A stretch of 64,000 nucleotides of DNA from Hyphomicrobiales bacterium (GTDB lineage Bacteria; Pseudomonadota; Alphaproteobacteria; Rhizobiales; Rhizobiaceae). Shown in pieces: positions 51,037 through 60,950 of the stretch. The notes beneath the pieces are model-generated. The model searched no databases. It saw nothing but the letters and a program-made list of their open reading frames with translations, and was not told the DNA's origin. The position numbers and the translations under genes are program-made. The DNA lies in the NCBI GenBank assembly GCA_900473795.1, contig UCMT01000030.1, positions 1 through 64,000 on the forward strand. Reading direction: 5' to 3'. Position 1 is the stretch's first letter. Each line of letters opens with the position of its first letter.

Positions 51037-53012
51037 CTGCTGTCCTCTTTTTGGTCACGGACCCTCTCAATTGTGTCCTTTAGAATTTCGATGCTGGTCA
51101 CGACCCCTCCCTGCGGCATGCGGCCTCTCCAGCTCAGGCGATGCGCGGGATGCTTTTCGCCGAACTTCTCGGAGACCCATCCTCCGTCGCCGATATCGCC
51201 GCCGCGACGCGCGTTGACCTTTCCTAGTGGGGAAAACAGCATCGCAAGGATCGGCTGTCCCTGTCGTTCGACAACCGCGCGCTGGTCGTCGATCCGCACG
51301 GACAGGTCTGCGGCAAGTTGAAAAGCGATCTCGACCTCTCTTTCAACGGTCCCGCCCATCAGTCGGTCAGTAATGAGCAGTTTTTCAGGTTGCCTTTCGA
51401 TGGTCCGCTCATGAATAGTACCCAACTGTTTCAGATATCCGTCGTGGCGCCCCGAAAGCGTCCACAATTGCCCATCACGCCGTTTTATAAGCGTCGCAGC
51501 CGCCTTGTGGGACCAGTTGAACGACCCGGAAATGGTGCTCTGATCGATGCCATCAATGTTCAGCGTATTGTGGGCCCGGGTGCTTCTGAACCAGTCCCTC
51601 CATCTGCCGCCGGAATGATAGAGATACGTTCCTGCATCGACCAGAACCGGCTGATCGTCGACACTGAGCGTGACCGAAAGTGCGTCCGCATGGCCATGCG
51701 CCGCGATGGAAAGGTAGCCGAGCGGCCCGTGGTCAAAGGTCAAGATGATCGAGCGTCCGCCGACAGCGTCCCGGGCGATCGACATGCCTCCGTCACCAAA
51801 CGTGCGAATGCCCGACGTTCGGGAGGAGATCACCGGCGCAGTTGTCCAGAGCACATCGCGAAGACTATGGTACGGATGCACGACCCCTCGAACATCGGCG
51901 TCGATAACGCTGACGATGCCCGCCGCGACCGATGCGGGGTAACGTCCCTCGTAGCGCGCCAGCGTCAGCACGCGCCCTTCGTCGTTGTCGCCAATTGAGG
52001 GTACACGTCCCGAACCGTCTGCAAGACAGAAAATATAGTCGGCAAACCCGTTTAGACGTTGTTTCACTGCCCCGGGAACCGGTCGTCCCGTCCCCTGCGC
52101 TACCACAAGGGCGAGAAGAGCGAATTCGGCCGAGAAGGCACCATAGGTCGGCGATTGCTCCGCATTCATTCCATCGGGTAAAAACTGCTTTCCCACTTGA
52201 TCGCAAAGAATGCGCCACGCCTTTTCCTGAGCATGGGAAGGGCCTGGGTCGTCCATCGCCACGGCTATCAGATATTCGGCGGCGACCTCCGCGATAAGGT
52301 GGTTGTTGGCAGACGAGAACGCTGAAGGAAAGCGTTCCAACCAGAGAGCATGCGCCCGAAGCATCATGCGGATCCGCACAACGGTCTCTCGCGAGAGATG
52401 CTCGCTGCAAAAACTTGCGACGACCAACAGGCTTATCGCGCGCATGGCTACGTTGAGAATTTCCGCCCACTGCACGCCACGGAAGGGCGGGTTGGCACCG
52501 ACCCAGCTTTCGATGGCCGATTCGATCGCTTTCAGCGCCTGAGGGTTGCCGGTTAGTGCGACGTCGGCCGCGAGCGGCTGAAGAAACTGGAGCCTGTTGA
52601 ACTCCCACACGTATTTAACGTCGCCCAGTTGCTTTTCATGCCGGTACGGTATGTCGAAGCAATAAGTGTCGGAGCCCGGCCAGAGCTTTCCCGTGACAGG
52701 GTCGAGCCGCCAGACCTCCTGCGGAAAAAGATTGTCCGGCGAACGCTGCGGCCATGATATGCCGAGTGCCGAGAATTCTCCGGACAGAATACTTTCGCTG
52801 GCACCTCGGACGGCATCGCGCAGTTCTGTCGAAGCGCGCTGCAGGTTTTCTTTCAGTTTCGGAAGCGTCGGCGTCGAGCCGTGCACCTTATGTCGGTCCC
52901 AGCCTTCCAGCCGCCTCCTTGCCGAGGCCTTCTTGGCCTTTTCTGCAACCCGGTGCAAAAGTTCGACGGGTTCCATCGCCCGCAGCCTGTTTACATACCA
53001 TAAAACTGACAT
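51033..53012 (-). CDS. Heparinase II/III-family protein (putative uronate-polymer lyase)
   Basis: A 659-residue protein with the two-part layout of PL12/15/17/21-type enzymes: an alpha-toroid N-terminal half (about residues 50-370, e.g. NPPFRGVQWAEILNVAMRAI) and a C-terminal beta-sandwich domain beginning near residue 410. The latter contains SIAAHGHADALSVTLSVDDQ and DAGTYLYHSGGRWRDWFRST, the conserved His/Tyr region. No signal peptide is visible, so it may act in the cytosol or be exported by another route. It sits in an operon with a glycosyltransferase and two oxidoreductases. Confidence 0.88.
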   Translation of the reverse strand: MSVLWYVNRLRAMEPVELLHRVAEKAKKASARRRLEGWDRHKVHGSTPTLPKLKENLQRASTELRDAVRGASESILSGEFSALGISWPQRSPDNLFPQEVWRLDPVTGKLWPGSDTYCFDIPYRHEKQLGDVKYVWEFNRLQFLQPLAADVALTGNPQALKAIESAIESWVGANPPFRGVQWAEILNVAMRAISLLVVASFCSEHLSRETVVRIRMMLRAHALWLERFPSAFSSANNHLIAEVAAEYLIAVAMDDPGPSHAQEKAWRILCDQVGKQFLPDGMNAEQSPTYGAFSAEFALLALVVAQGTGRPVPGAVKQRLNGFADYIFCLADGSGRVPSIGDNDEGRVLTLARYEGRYPASVAAGIVSVIDADVRGVVHPYHSLRDVLWTTAPVISSRTSGIRTFGDGGMSIARDAVGGRSIILTFDHGPLGYLSIAAHGHADALSVTLSVDDQPVLVDAGTYLYHSGGRWRDWFRSTRAHNTLNIDGIDQSTISGSFNWSHKAAATLIKRRDGQLWTLSGRHDGYLKQLGTIHERTIERQPEKLLITDRLMGGTVEREVEIAFQLAADLSVRIDDQRAVVERQGQPILAMLFSPLGKVNARRGGDIGDGGWVSEKFGEKHPAHRLSWRGRMPQGGVVTSIEILKDTIERVRDQKEDSR

Positions 53013-53014
53013 GA

Positions 53015-54061
53015 TCAGCTTGCCATCGGGACGAAAAGTTCGCGGACTGCGCGCGCCTGCAGCTTGGCCAGTTCCTCTTCTGTGCGTGCCCAGTTCCTGT
53101 ACTTTGCTTCCCCAGCTGCTTTCGCCAAGGCCGAGTGTTCGGCTGCCGCCTGCTTGACAGCCCTAACAAGCCCTTCCGTCGTTATTTCCGTGAAAACGCC
53201 GGCGTCGCCCAGAACCTCGCGGAGGGTGGCCGATTCATTGGTCACAACCGGGACGCCGATCGTCAGCGCTTCATGCACGGCCATTTGCATGATATGCGGC
53301 CGGTCCGACAACGTAATCATCGCCGTCGAATGTGCCATCGTCTCCAGATAATCGCGATATTCCATGAAGCCGGCGAGGGTGACATTGGCTGGCATTTGGG
53401 CAGGCTCTAAGCCCCTTTTTCGGTAATTCCCGGAAATCACGAAATTGAATTGCGGCAGCTTGCGCATTGCATCCAGAGTAATGTCCACCGGTTCGTCGTC
53501 CGCAAAAGAGCATACGAAGAAGAACAGTGGGTTTTCAATACGGGGGCTGTAATGGGTGTCGCCGAACCTGACTTGTGGCAATGCTATAAGATGTAATGGT
53601 CTTCCACCCCAGCGGGTAACATGTTGTCCGTCGAAGCGATTGTGGCAGATTGTGAAAGGCGCAGCGCGGACTAGGTGGCGATAATACGGAAGGAAGGGGC
53701 GCCAAATACCCTTCGTAATCGCGCCGCTGTGAAAATCCATGATGAGCCGCCCACCCGTGAAAAGGGTGTATATGTGGCAGATCATCGGCAGGAAGGGCGG
53801 CTGGTTCAGGCAGATGACAGTGTGTGGGCGGCGGCGGCGAAGCACTGATATTGTTTCGGCCATATTGGCAAAATAGGCCTTGACCTTTGCAAATCTGCCT
53901 TTTCCCGTGCCTTTTGAAATCAACTCCAGCGGCACTTGAAAGGTATTTGCCGTTGCGCTTGACCTAAAGCATTCTTTCTTCCACGCAATCATTACGCCGT
54001 TTGCGAGTTGAGCTGTCGGAGCTTGCGTAAAATTGCTGGTTGATGCGCACAAAAAAATCAC
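53015..54061 (-). CDS. Glycosyltransferase, GT4/GT-B fold
   Basis: A 348-residue transferase. The C-terminal half is clear GT-B: FFVCSFADDEPVDITLDAMR (about residues 182-201), VTLAGFMEYRDYLETMAHST, then MAVHEALTIGVPVVTNESAT (about 272-291) with the nucleotide-sugar-binding E-x7-E-like region. The start is uncertain: a GTG at 54061 gives IFLCASTSNFTQAPTAQLAN as a plausible GT-B strand but has a poor Shine-Dalgarno; ATG at residue 24 is the alternative. First gene of the four-gene lyase/redox operon. Confidence 0.8.
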   Translation of the reverse strand: MIFLCASTSNFTQAPTAQLANGVMIAWKKECFRSSATANTFQVPLELISKGTGKGRFAKVKAYFANMAETISVLRRRRPHTVICLNQPPFLPMICHIYTLFTGGRLIMDFHSGAITKGIWRPFLPYYRHLVRAAPFTICHNRFDGQHVTRWGGRPLHLIALPQVRFGDTHYSPRIENPLFFFVCSFADDEPVDITLDAMRKLPQFNFVISGNYRKRGLEPAQMPANVTLAGFMEYRDYLETMAHSTAMITLSDRPHIMQMAVHEALTIGVPVVTNESATLREVLGDAGVFTEITTEGLVRAVKQAAAEHSALAKAAGEAKYRNWARTEEELAKLQARAVRELFVPMAS

Positions 54062-54167
54062 CCACTGTTAAATTAATGGCTATAAAGGATAACTGCGAAC
54101 TCTTTCGTTTTGCTACGAAATCCATAAAATTTACGGTCGAGACTAGCCTAACGGAAGCACTAGCGCC

Positions 54168-55421
54168 ATGAAAAAAACGACCATCATCAAGATCGCCTAC
54201 ATCGTTTTCCTCAGCTATGCTCTTCAGTTGCGTTGGACAGAACTCGACAACCAAGCATACGCCCGACTGGATTCCATTGGCGACTACGGTGGGCTGATCC
54301 TGGGGGCGCCCTGGCGGTTCATCCTTCTCGCGGGAATGGTGCCATTTCTTATAGAACTGTTGAACGGTGCGAAGCTCATACCTGTGCCCATCTGGATCAT
54401 ATACGGTTTTGCTGGCGCCAGCTTTTTTTGGTCGATAGACCCGTTGCGAACAGCGGGGGGCATCGTCGATCTCTCTTTGTTTCTCGGCTACACACTTCTT
54501 TCAATCAGATTTCTTGGCCCAAAGGTGGTGTTGAAACTGCTTTGGGGTTTCGGCGTCGCCGTCATATTGCTGTCTGTCGTTCTGGCCATAGCAGGAGATC
54601 AACACGTGTTGATGTCGGCCACTCACGCTGGAAAATGGCGCGGCTTATTCAACCACAAAAATGTATTTGCGCCCTTTGTGGCAACAATTCTCTTGATTAC
54701 TCTCTACGGCAGTAAGATTTTGGAGATCGGGCGCTTGTTCAAATTGATGATAGCGGCGCTTTGCGTCGTGTGTCTGATCTTTGCGCAGTCGTCATCGTCT
54801 AGCGTCGCGGCAATAGCAGCTATTGTCATCATGCAGTTTGCGTCGTTCCCGCTTGAGTCCAAGCCCTTGCGTATATTGGCCTACACAGCTTTGGTGGGTG
54901 TCATCGCGGTGGGGTCGATACTGGTATCCAATGCCTTGGACTTGATAGTCGAAGGCGTTGGCCGGGACTTGACCCTCAGCGGACGTACTGCAATCTGGGG
55001 AGGAGCGTTTCCGTACACTCTCGCCGCACCATTCGGCTACGGCTTTCGTACATCTGGCGGTGAGCAGATAATTCTTGCGATACGTGCTTACTCGGGCTGG
55101 GCAATCGCAAATTCTGTTCACAACGTGTACCTCAATATGGCTTTGGACATAGGATGGTTGCCCTCTTTATTGTTTGCTGCCTGGCTCCTCTCGCGAATGT
55201 GGGTGATAGACACCAACGCGAATTTTTTGGTAGCGCGGTTGCTTTCCGGCTTTTGCGCTTTGCATTTCATCGTCGGTATGACTGAGGTGATAGGCGGCGT
55301 TTACTCGTCAATCCACCTGCTTGGTGTACTCTGGGGAACCGTTGCGTTGAACGCTTCAAAGCAATCCACAGTTCCAGCTGACGGCTTGAGCAGTATCAAG
55401 ATCGCAACCGATACCGCATGA
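54168..55421 (+). CDS. O-antigen ligase/polymerase-like protein (Wzy/ExoQ-type)
   Basis: A 417-residue polytopic protein with ten to twelve hydrophobic helices. The large periplasmic loop and its flank carry LTLSGRTAIWGGAFPYTLAA (about residues 269-288), FGYGFRTSGGEQ and SVHNVYLNMALDIGW (about 321-335), the Wzy_C signature. It would polymerise lipid-linked repeat units in the periplasm. It is transcribed alone on the plus strand between two minus-strand operons of the same locus. GC content is visibly lower than in backbone genes, as is common for polymerases. Confidence 0.86.
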   Translation: MKKTTIIKIAYIVFLSYALQLRWTELDNQAYARLDSIGDYGGLILGAPWRFILLAGMVPFLIELLNGAKLIPVPIWIIYGFAGASFFWSIDPLRTAGGIVDLSLFLGYTLLSIRFLGPKVVLKLLWGFGVAVILLSVVLAIAGDQHVLMSATHAGKWRGLFNHKNVFAPFVATILLITLYGSKILEIGRLFKLMIAALCVVCLIFAQSSSSSVAAIAAIVIMQFASFPLESKPLRILAYTALVGVIAVGSILVSNALDLIVEGVGRDLTLSGRTAIWGGAFPYTLAAPFGYGFRTSGGEQIILAIRAYSGWAIANSVHNVYLNMALDIGWLPSLLFAAWLLSRMWVIDTNANFLVARLLSGFCALHFIVGMTEVIGGVYSSIHLLGVLWGTVALNASKQSTVPADGLSSIKIATDTA

Positions 55422-55467
55422 AATCAGCCGCGGTGCTGTAGATAACCCCGAATCCGAACAGCTCTTT

Positions 55468-56913
55468 CTATTTCGCGCGGACGTTGAACAATTCGAGGAT
55501 CGAAAGAAGCCAATCGCGATTGATCCAGTTACTCGCCCCCAAATAGGCAGCACCGCCAGCCGTGCCCCCGATAAACACGCGGATGATCGAAGTTTCGAAA
55601 GGGGATGCGGCAAGCCAGCCAACTACAATCGCCAAGACTGCGGCCGCAGCCGGCCTTGCAAGTTGTGAGTGATACGCCCAGAAGCCCAAACCGCTTGCAG
55701 GTTCGACGTTGAGATACCAAAAGGGAATGATGACGCATAAATAGAAGGCTGAAAGTCCGTAAGGCACGCCAAGGACGCCGAAGGTGGTGCCGCAATACCA
55801 GACGACGGCAAAAACGGATGACGCCATCACGATCGAGGAAATCAAGGCGCGCCGGGTATGCCCGGTGCCGACCAACAGACTGCCGATCGGATTTCCTATG
55901 GACCGAACGGCACACCAGATCGCAACTGCGCGCATGAGTTCCGACGCCGCCAACCACTTACTGCCAAGGACGATCGCGACAACATCGGGCGCGAAAAGCG
56001 CAATCGCACCGTAAACCGGGAAGTTGATCGAGGAGGTCATCAATATGGTCTTTGCGTATATGCGGGCAACTGCCGCCTTATCGTCCTGAACATTGGCGAT
56101 CAACGGCAGACCAACCCTGGTGACGATCGGATTAATGATCATCATTATTCGCATTGCTAATTCGCGGGGCTGAAAATAAAGGCCCACAGTCGCGGCTGTG
56201 AATATTCGGCCGGTCACGATAATGTCGGCTTGGGCGCCGAGGCTGTTGGCAAGATTGACACCCAGCAAGTGGCTGCCAAATCGCATATGTTTCGAGATTT
56301 CCTGCCAACGGAACGTCAGTTGTGGTCGCCAACCGCGGGAGAGTCGCAACCAACACAGCAACGAGGACGAGGCTAGCGTGCCAAGATATCCGAGAGTCAA
56401 GGCATAGACTTCCGCGCCGCTGAATGCGCCAATGATCGCTATGGAGAACCCGATCGACGCGGATAGGATCTCAACTTTTGCGAGGCTCTGGAACTGAAGG
56501 TTCTTTTCGGCCATCACGCGCAATTGTTGGCCACTGGCGCTGACGATAAATGCGCTGCTGAGGATAAGCAGAATGGGCGTAAGCGCGACATTTCCATAGA
56601 AAGCGGAGATCAGAGGGCTTGCTGCAGCGAGCAACGCGGTCAGACACAGACCGAGACCAATGTTGAGCCAATAGAGACTCGATAATTGTCTGTCACTAAT
56701 GTCGGAATAGTGGATGATTGCGCTGGCGATGCCGACATCCGAGAAAATCGTCATCGTCGTAATCACGGTCATCGCAAGCGCTTGGAGACCAAAATCCTCA
56801 GGTGAAAGCATTCGCGCGAGTATGGCTAGCTGGAGAAAGGCAATTGCTGCCCGAATGCCCATCGACGCTGCGGTCCATCGGATCGAAGAGTAAGCTTGAT
56901 GTTTGAGACTCAT
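55468..56913 (-). CDS. MOP-family polysaccharide flippase (WzxC-like)
   Basis: A 481-residue membrane protein with about fourteen helices. The N-terminal SLKHQAYSSIRWTAASMGIR and ILARMLSPEDFGLQALAM (about residues 31-48) are typical of polysaccharide flippases of the WzxC/ExoT type, which move lipid-linked repeat units across the inner membrane. Its start overlaps the stop of the preceding glycosyltransferase gene by four bases. Last gene of the AlgD-like operon; convergent with the polymerase gene. Confidence 0.9.
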   Translation of the reverse strand: MSLKHQAYSSIRWTAASMGIRAAIAFLQLAILARMLSPEDFGLQALAMTVITTMTIFSDVGIASAIIHYSDISDRQLSSLYWLNIGLGLCLTALLAAASPLISAFYGNVALTPILLILSSAFIVSASGQQLRVMAEKNLQFQSLAKVEILSASIGFSIAIIGAFSGAEVYALTLGYLGTLASSSLLCWLRLSRGWRPQLTFRWQEISKHMRFGSHLLGVNLANSLGAQADIIVTGRIFTAATVGLYFQPRELAMRIMMIINPIVTRVGLPLIANVQDDKAAVARIYAKTILMTSSINFPVYGAIALFAPDVVAIVLGSKWLAASELMRAVAIWCAVRSIGNPIGSLLVGTGHTRRALISSIVMASSVFAVVWYCGTTFGVLGVPYGLSAFYLCVIIPFWYLNVEPASGLGFWAYHSQLARPAAAAVLAIVVGWLAASPFETSIIRVFIGGTAGGAAYLGASNWINRDWLLSILELFNVRAK

Positions 56914-57779
56914 GACGGGACCCGGTCGAAACCGTCCAGTTGCAGCATGTTCCTGATTTGGCGGTCATTCTCGCCGCCGTGGAGGTTTATCTCCGTAAGG
57001 GCGACCTCCTGGGTGCCGACCCACGGATAGAATTTGCGCCGTTTGCCGATTTTGCGCCACGCGGCTCCTGTTCTTCGTGCCATGAAATAAAGCCATATGT
57101 CGTCGGTGGTTGGGCACAATTGCGTGAAGCGCTCCTGATCGACAACATCCGAATGTAGGATGCCTGGACGATAAAAAATGCCTCCGATGCCGGTCGGAAA
57201 AACCAGATCGGACACAGTTTCCCGATCAATATTGAAATCCCACTTGTTATACTCGACCGGTACCCCCGTTTGGTTGAGACGTATGAGGTGGGCCCGATAA
57301 CAGATGACTTCCCAGCGGCTTGCGTCAAAAGCCTGGGTAAGCCCTTGCAACCAGTTTGATCCGTAATAAACGTCGTCATCCGCCGTGACGATGAAGAGCT
57401 CTCGATCTTCCTGCATAAGAGGGATGATTTTCTTGTAAGAACGTATATTGTCGCAGAACTTGATAGTGAGGCCCTGCCGAGTGAGTTCCAGAACTTGGGG
57501 AGGCAGCGCTCCCCTGTCCTCATGGGCAATCCAGAGAATTACCGCATTTGGCTTGACCTTTTGCGTAAGAAGCGTTTGCAAGGTTAGGGCAAGGGTCGGA
57601 AATCTCGGCGGATACGAGGTGAGCGACACAACGAGCTGTCCGGGTAGGCCGTGCTTTTGCTGAGCTAGATGCTCGCGTAATAACCAGCGCAATGCGGTAA
57701 TTTTTCTAAGATAACTATCAACAATGCGACGCTTTATGGTCCGTAGTTTGTCCCAGCTGGTTTGGCGAAAATTTTTCAA
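56910..57779 (-). CDS. Glycosyltransferase, GT-A fold
   Basis: A 289-residue transferase. LVVSLTSYPPRFPTLALTLQ (residues 49-68) and QKVKPNAVILWIAHED start the nucleotide-sugar domain, LFIVTADDDVYYGSNWLQGL (about 128-147) has the metal-binding Asp triad, and a later CPTTDDIWLYFMARR matches the family TDDxW motif. This is a family of GT-A transferases found in capsule loci. No membrane segment. Donor and acceptor unknown. Confidence 0.85.
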   Translation of the reverse strand: MKNFRQTSWDKLRTIKRRIVDSYLRKITALRWLLREHLAQQKHGLPGQLVVSLTSYPPRFPTLALTLQTLLTQKVKPNAVILWIAHEDRGALPPQVLELTRQGLTIKFCDNIRSYKKIIPLMQEDRELFIVTADDDVYYGSNWLQGLTQAFDASRWEVICYRAHLIRLNQTGVPVEYNKWDFNIDRETVSDLVFPTGIGGIFYRPGILHSDVVDQERFTQLCPTTDDIWLYFMARRTGAAWRKIGKRRKFYPWVGTQEVALTEINLHGGENDRQIRNMLQLDGFDRVPS

Positions 57780-57845
57780 TTGCCTGTCTCATTTGCAGCT
57801 GCAGGAGCCCAAGCGGGCCTATTCGAAGTGATAGCAGCAGGCCAG

Positions 57846-59108
57846 TTATTTCGCCCCTCGGTTTACTGCTGAGCTTTTGACGCCCCTATACGCCGCAATC
57901 AGCTTCGGCACCTCATACGTCCAGGCCATCTGCGTTTCCACCCGGTTGCGGCCGAAGGCGCCCATTCTGGTGCGGCGGTCGGGGTCGGCGAGCAGTTCGG
58001 CGATCTTGGCGGCGAAATCCACCGGGTCGTTCGCCTTGGCGTAGAGCGAGGCTTCCTGGGCGCTGAAGCGGCCTTCTGTCACGTCGAACTGGACGATCGG
58101 CTTGCCGACGGCCATGTATTCGAGGATCTTGTTCATCGTCGACTTGTCGTTCATCGGGTTGACGCGGTCCGGATTGACGCAGACGTCGGACGTCGACAGC
58201 ACCTCGAACAGCGTCTGGTCCGGCGCGCGGCCGGTGAAGGTGACATAGTCGGCAAGGCCCATCTTTTCCGACATGGCCTGCAGCGCGACAAGGCTCGGGC
58301 CGCCGCCGACGAGCGCGAACTGGATGTCCGTGCGGCCGAGATCATAGACGATATGACGCGCGGCCTCGAGCAAAAGGTCGATGCCCTCCTGATCGCCCAT
58401 GACGCCGACATAGCCGACCAGGAATTCGCGTCCGTTCTTCAGCGCCGGGTTGGGCGCCACGGCCTTGACACGGCTGAGGTCCGGGCCGCTGCGCACGACG
58501 AAGATGTCCTTCGCGTTCTTGCCGCCGCGCTCGATGGCGATCTTCTTGTAGCTCTCATTGGTCGAGATGACGGTGTCTGCCGTCTTGAAGGTCAGCCATT
58601 CGAACAGGCACATCAGCCGCCAGAAGAAACCGCGTTTGTTGAACTTGGCTTCGTAGAGCTCCGGGTTGATGTCGTGATGATCGAAAATATAGCGCTTGCC
58701 GATGAGCTTGAACTGCCAGGCGATGAGGAAGATCAGGTCCGGCGGGTTGCATCCGTGCAGCGTATCGAAGCCGTGGCGGAACAGGATCTTCCACGAGAGC
58801 AGAGTTTCCCAGAACAGAGCGGCGCCGTATTCGAGGAGATAGCCAAGTGCCCCGCCGGCGTCGAGGGGCAGGGGATGGCGGTAGATGTGGATACCGTCGA
58901 GATGTTCGTAGCGTGCCGTATAGCCCTTGCCGGTCGGGCAGATGATAGCGACTTCGGCGCCGGCCGCGCGCAACGTCCTCGCCTCCTGCCAGACCCGCCG
59001 GTCGAACGGCACCGGCAGGTTTTCGACGATGATCAGCACCTTTCTGCCGGAAAGGGCGTCGGTGCGGGCATGGGTTGCGGTGTTGCTGTTTTGAAGGGCC
59101 GTGTCCAT
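57846..59108 (-). CDS. Glycosyltransferase family 4
   Basis: A 420-residue GT-B enzyme. VLIIVENLPVPFDRRVWQEA (about residues 24-43) is the N-terminal strand with the basic RRVW motif, FDHHDINPELYEAKF lies near 142-156, VGYVGVMGDQEGIDLLLEAA (about 231-250) opens the C-terminal domain, and DKSTMNKILEYMAVGKPIVQ (about 322-341) is the donor-binding EX7E-like region. Length and motifs resemble WcaI/WbuB-type transferases. It follows the dehydrogenase gene by 11 bp. Sugar specificity cannot be read. Confidence 0.9.
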   Translation of the reverse strand: MDTALQNSNTATHARTDALSGRKVLIIVENLPVPFDRRVWQEARTLRAAGAEVAIICPTGKGYTARYEHLDGIHIYRHPLPLDAGGALGYLLEYGAALFWETLLSWKILFRHGFDTLHGCNPPDLIFLIAWQFKLIGKRYIFDHHDINPELYEAKFNKRGFFWRLMCLFEWLTFKTADTVISTNESYKKIAIERGGKNAKDIFVVRSGPDLSRVKAVAPNPALKNGREFLVGYVGVMGDQEGIDLLLEAARHIVYDLGRTDIQFALVGGGPSLVALQAMSEKMGLADYVTFTGRAPDQTLFEVLSTSDVCVNPDRVNPMNDKSTMNKILEYMAVGKPIVQFDVTEGRFSAQEASLYAKANDPVDFAAKIAELLADPDRRTRMGAFGRNRVETQMAWTYEVPKLIAAYRGVKSSAVNRGAK

Positions 59109-59119
59109 CGCCGCCGTCC

Positions 59120-60388
59120 TCAGGAAAGAGAGTTCAGATTGACGATATCGCCATTCTTCTCGAGGTTGAGTTTCCTGTAGGTGAGGTTGGTCGTGATGAC
59201 GCGGTCGTAGGTCGTGGCTTCCGCGGTTTCCTTCGATACCAGCAACTGCGACAAGGTCGGAATCTGCGTATAGGCGTAACCCAGATTGGCGCCGACGAGC
59301 TTGGTCGCGTCGATCGCCGGATCGAAGATCGACAGCTTGTAACCCTCGCGCAGCAATCCGCGGGCAAGGTCGATATTGGGGCTCTCGCGCAGGTCGTCGG
59401 TCTCCGCCTTGAAGGCGAGGCCCACGAGCAGGACCGTAGAGCCCGGCGCCAGATCGCGCGTCACATGCTGGAACAGCCGGTATTTGTGCGCCTCGTTGGA
59501 GCGCAAGAGCGAGTCGACCAGATGCGTATGGGCGCCGCAGTCGGCCGCGATATATTGCATCGCGCGCACGTCCTTGGGCAGGCAGGAGCCGCCGAAGGCG
59601 CCGCCGGGGCGGGTATAATAGGGGGAAATGTTGAGTTTGGTGTCGGAGACGAAGATCTCGTGCACCTTGGCCGCGCTGAGGCCGAGCTGCAGGCAGATGC
59701 GGCCGATCTCGTTGGCATAGGCGACCTTGACGGCATGCCAGGTGTTGTCGACGAATTTGGTGATTTCGGATTCGCCGAGGCGCACGTAGAAAGTCGGCGC
59801 CTTGATATTCTGGTTGAGGAGATCCATCCGCGCATTCGGTTTGCCGTCGACAGTGCCGATGACGATCTTGGGCGGATCGAAATAGTCCTGGATGGCGGAG
59901 GATTCGCGCAGGAATTCCGGATTATAGACCAGTTCGATGCTGCGTTCGAAAGCCTCGCCCAGTTCGGCGGCCAAGATCGGCGCGATCAGGCCTTCGACGG
60001 TTCCCGGGCGGATGGTCGAGCGATAGACGACGGTCAGTGGCGACGTTCTGTTCTGGCCGACGGCGGCGGCGATCTGGCGCGTCACTTCGGCGATATAGGT
60101 CATGTTGTGCGAGCCGTCCGGGGCACTGGGGGTGCCGACGCAGACGATGGCCATGTCGCATTCGTTCAGATGGCGCCTGATTTCGGTATGGGCGGAAATC
60201 CTGCCGGCTTCGAGGCCTTCGCGCAGCAGGACATCGACGCCCGGCTCGGTGATCGGCGCGATACCTTGATTGATTTGGTTAACTTTTTTTTCACTGACAT
60301 CGAAGCCGATGACGTGATGCCCTTCTTTTGCGATGCAGCACATGGCGGTAAAACCGACATATCCGAGGCCGAAGATCGCTATTTTCAT
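59120..60388 (-). CDS. Nucleotide-sugar 6-dehydrogenase, GDP-mannose dehydrogenase (AlgD)-like
   Basis: A 422-residue UDP-glucose/GDP-mannose dehydrogenase-family enzyme. The NAD motif is IAIFGLGYVGFTAMCCIAKE (residues 3-22); STIRPGTVEGLIAPIL (about 124-139), ELVYNPEFLRESSAIQDY (about 152-169) and EITKFVDNTWHAVKVAYANE follow. The catalytic Cys is in GGAFGGSCLPKDVRAM, whose SCLPKDV form is that of AlgD rather than UDP-glucose dehydrogenases. It would oxidise a nucleotide hexose to the uronate. AAGGAATATTGA precedes the ATG. First gene of its operon. Confidence 0.9.
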   Translation of the reverse strand: MKIAIFGLGYVGFTAMCCIAKEGHHVIGFDVSEKKVNQINQGIAPITEPGVDVLLREGLEAGRISAHTEIRRHLNECDMAIVCVGTPSAPDGSHNMTYIAEVTRQIAAAVGQNRTSPLTVVYRSTIRPGTVEGLIAPILAAELGEAFERSIELVYNPEFLRESSAIQDYFDPPKIVIGTVDGKPNARMDLLNQNIKAPTFYVRLGESEITKFVDNTWHAVKVAYANEIGRICLQLGLSAAKVHEIFVSDTKLNISPYYTRPGGAFGGSCLPKDVRAMQYIAADCGAHTHLVDSLLRSNEAHKYRLFQHVTRDLAPGSTVLLVGLAFKAETDDLRESPNIDLARGLLREGYKLSIFDPAIDATKLVGANLGYAYTQIPTLSQLLVSKETAEATTYDRVITTNLTYRKLNLEKNGDIVNLNSLS

Positions 60389-60950
60389 TCAATATTCCTT
60401 TGAAGTTTTCAAATTTTCAGCCGACGCCTTCCAGCATTCGACTGTGATAAAAACTAAAATTAAACCGTCAAAACAACGGTTTGCTTCAACTGCGCTTGTC
60501 CAGCCGGCCCGACGATACACCAGTCGATGTTCATTCGCAGGCCCATTTTTGGGTATTTTAACAACCTGCGATAACTTAAAATTTATCTCTGAACGTCTTT
60601 GTAGTGGCCCGTTTTGGCTTGCCTCCGCGCCGATGTTTTCACATAATTAATTACGATTTCATAGGGGGATTTCGCAGTTGCGAGATGAAATGGTTAAGAT
60701 GCGGCCTTAAGGTCACAAATCGCCGGCTATGATCGATGTCGCGCAGGCCAAGACGCGAGCGTGATCTCTAGTAGTGTTTGGCGTAATGCCGATAGCCGAC
60801 CAATGCTAGAGGGCGTCAAGAAGCAGCCAGCGTCACAATAATGGTATTGCGGTTGGAAATTACTGGAGTTTAAACACATTAAGATAGTTTAAAACCTCAA
60901 TGGCGCTAAAAATATCTGTATTTTCGTCGGATTTTCGGGATTTTACCTTG
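60389..60950. other. AT-rich divergent control region of the polysaccharide locus
   Basis: A 562-bp gap between the AlgD-like operon and the Sel1-repeat gene, more AT-rich than both. It must contain promoters in both directions. A longer start for the Sel1 gene (ATG 60900) would take 51 bp of it. No coding frame or obvious dyad identified. Confidence 0.5.
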
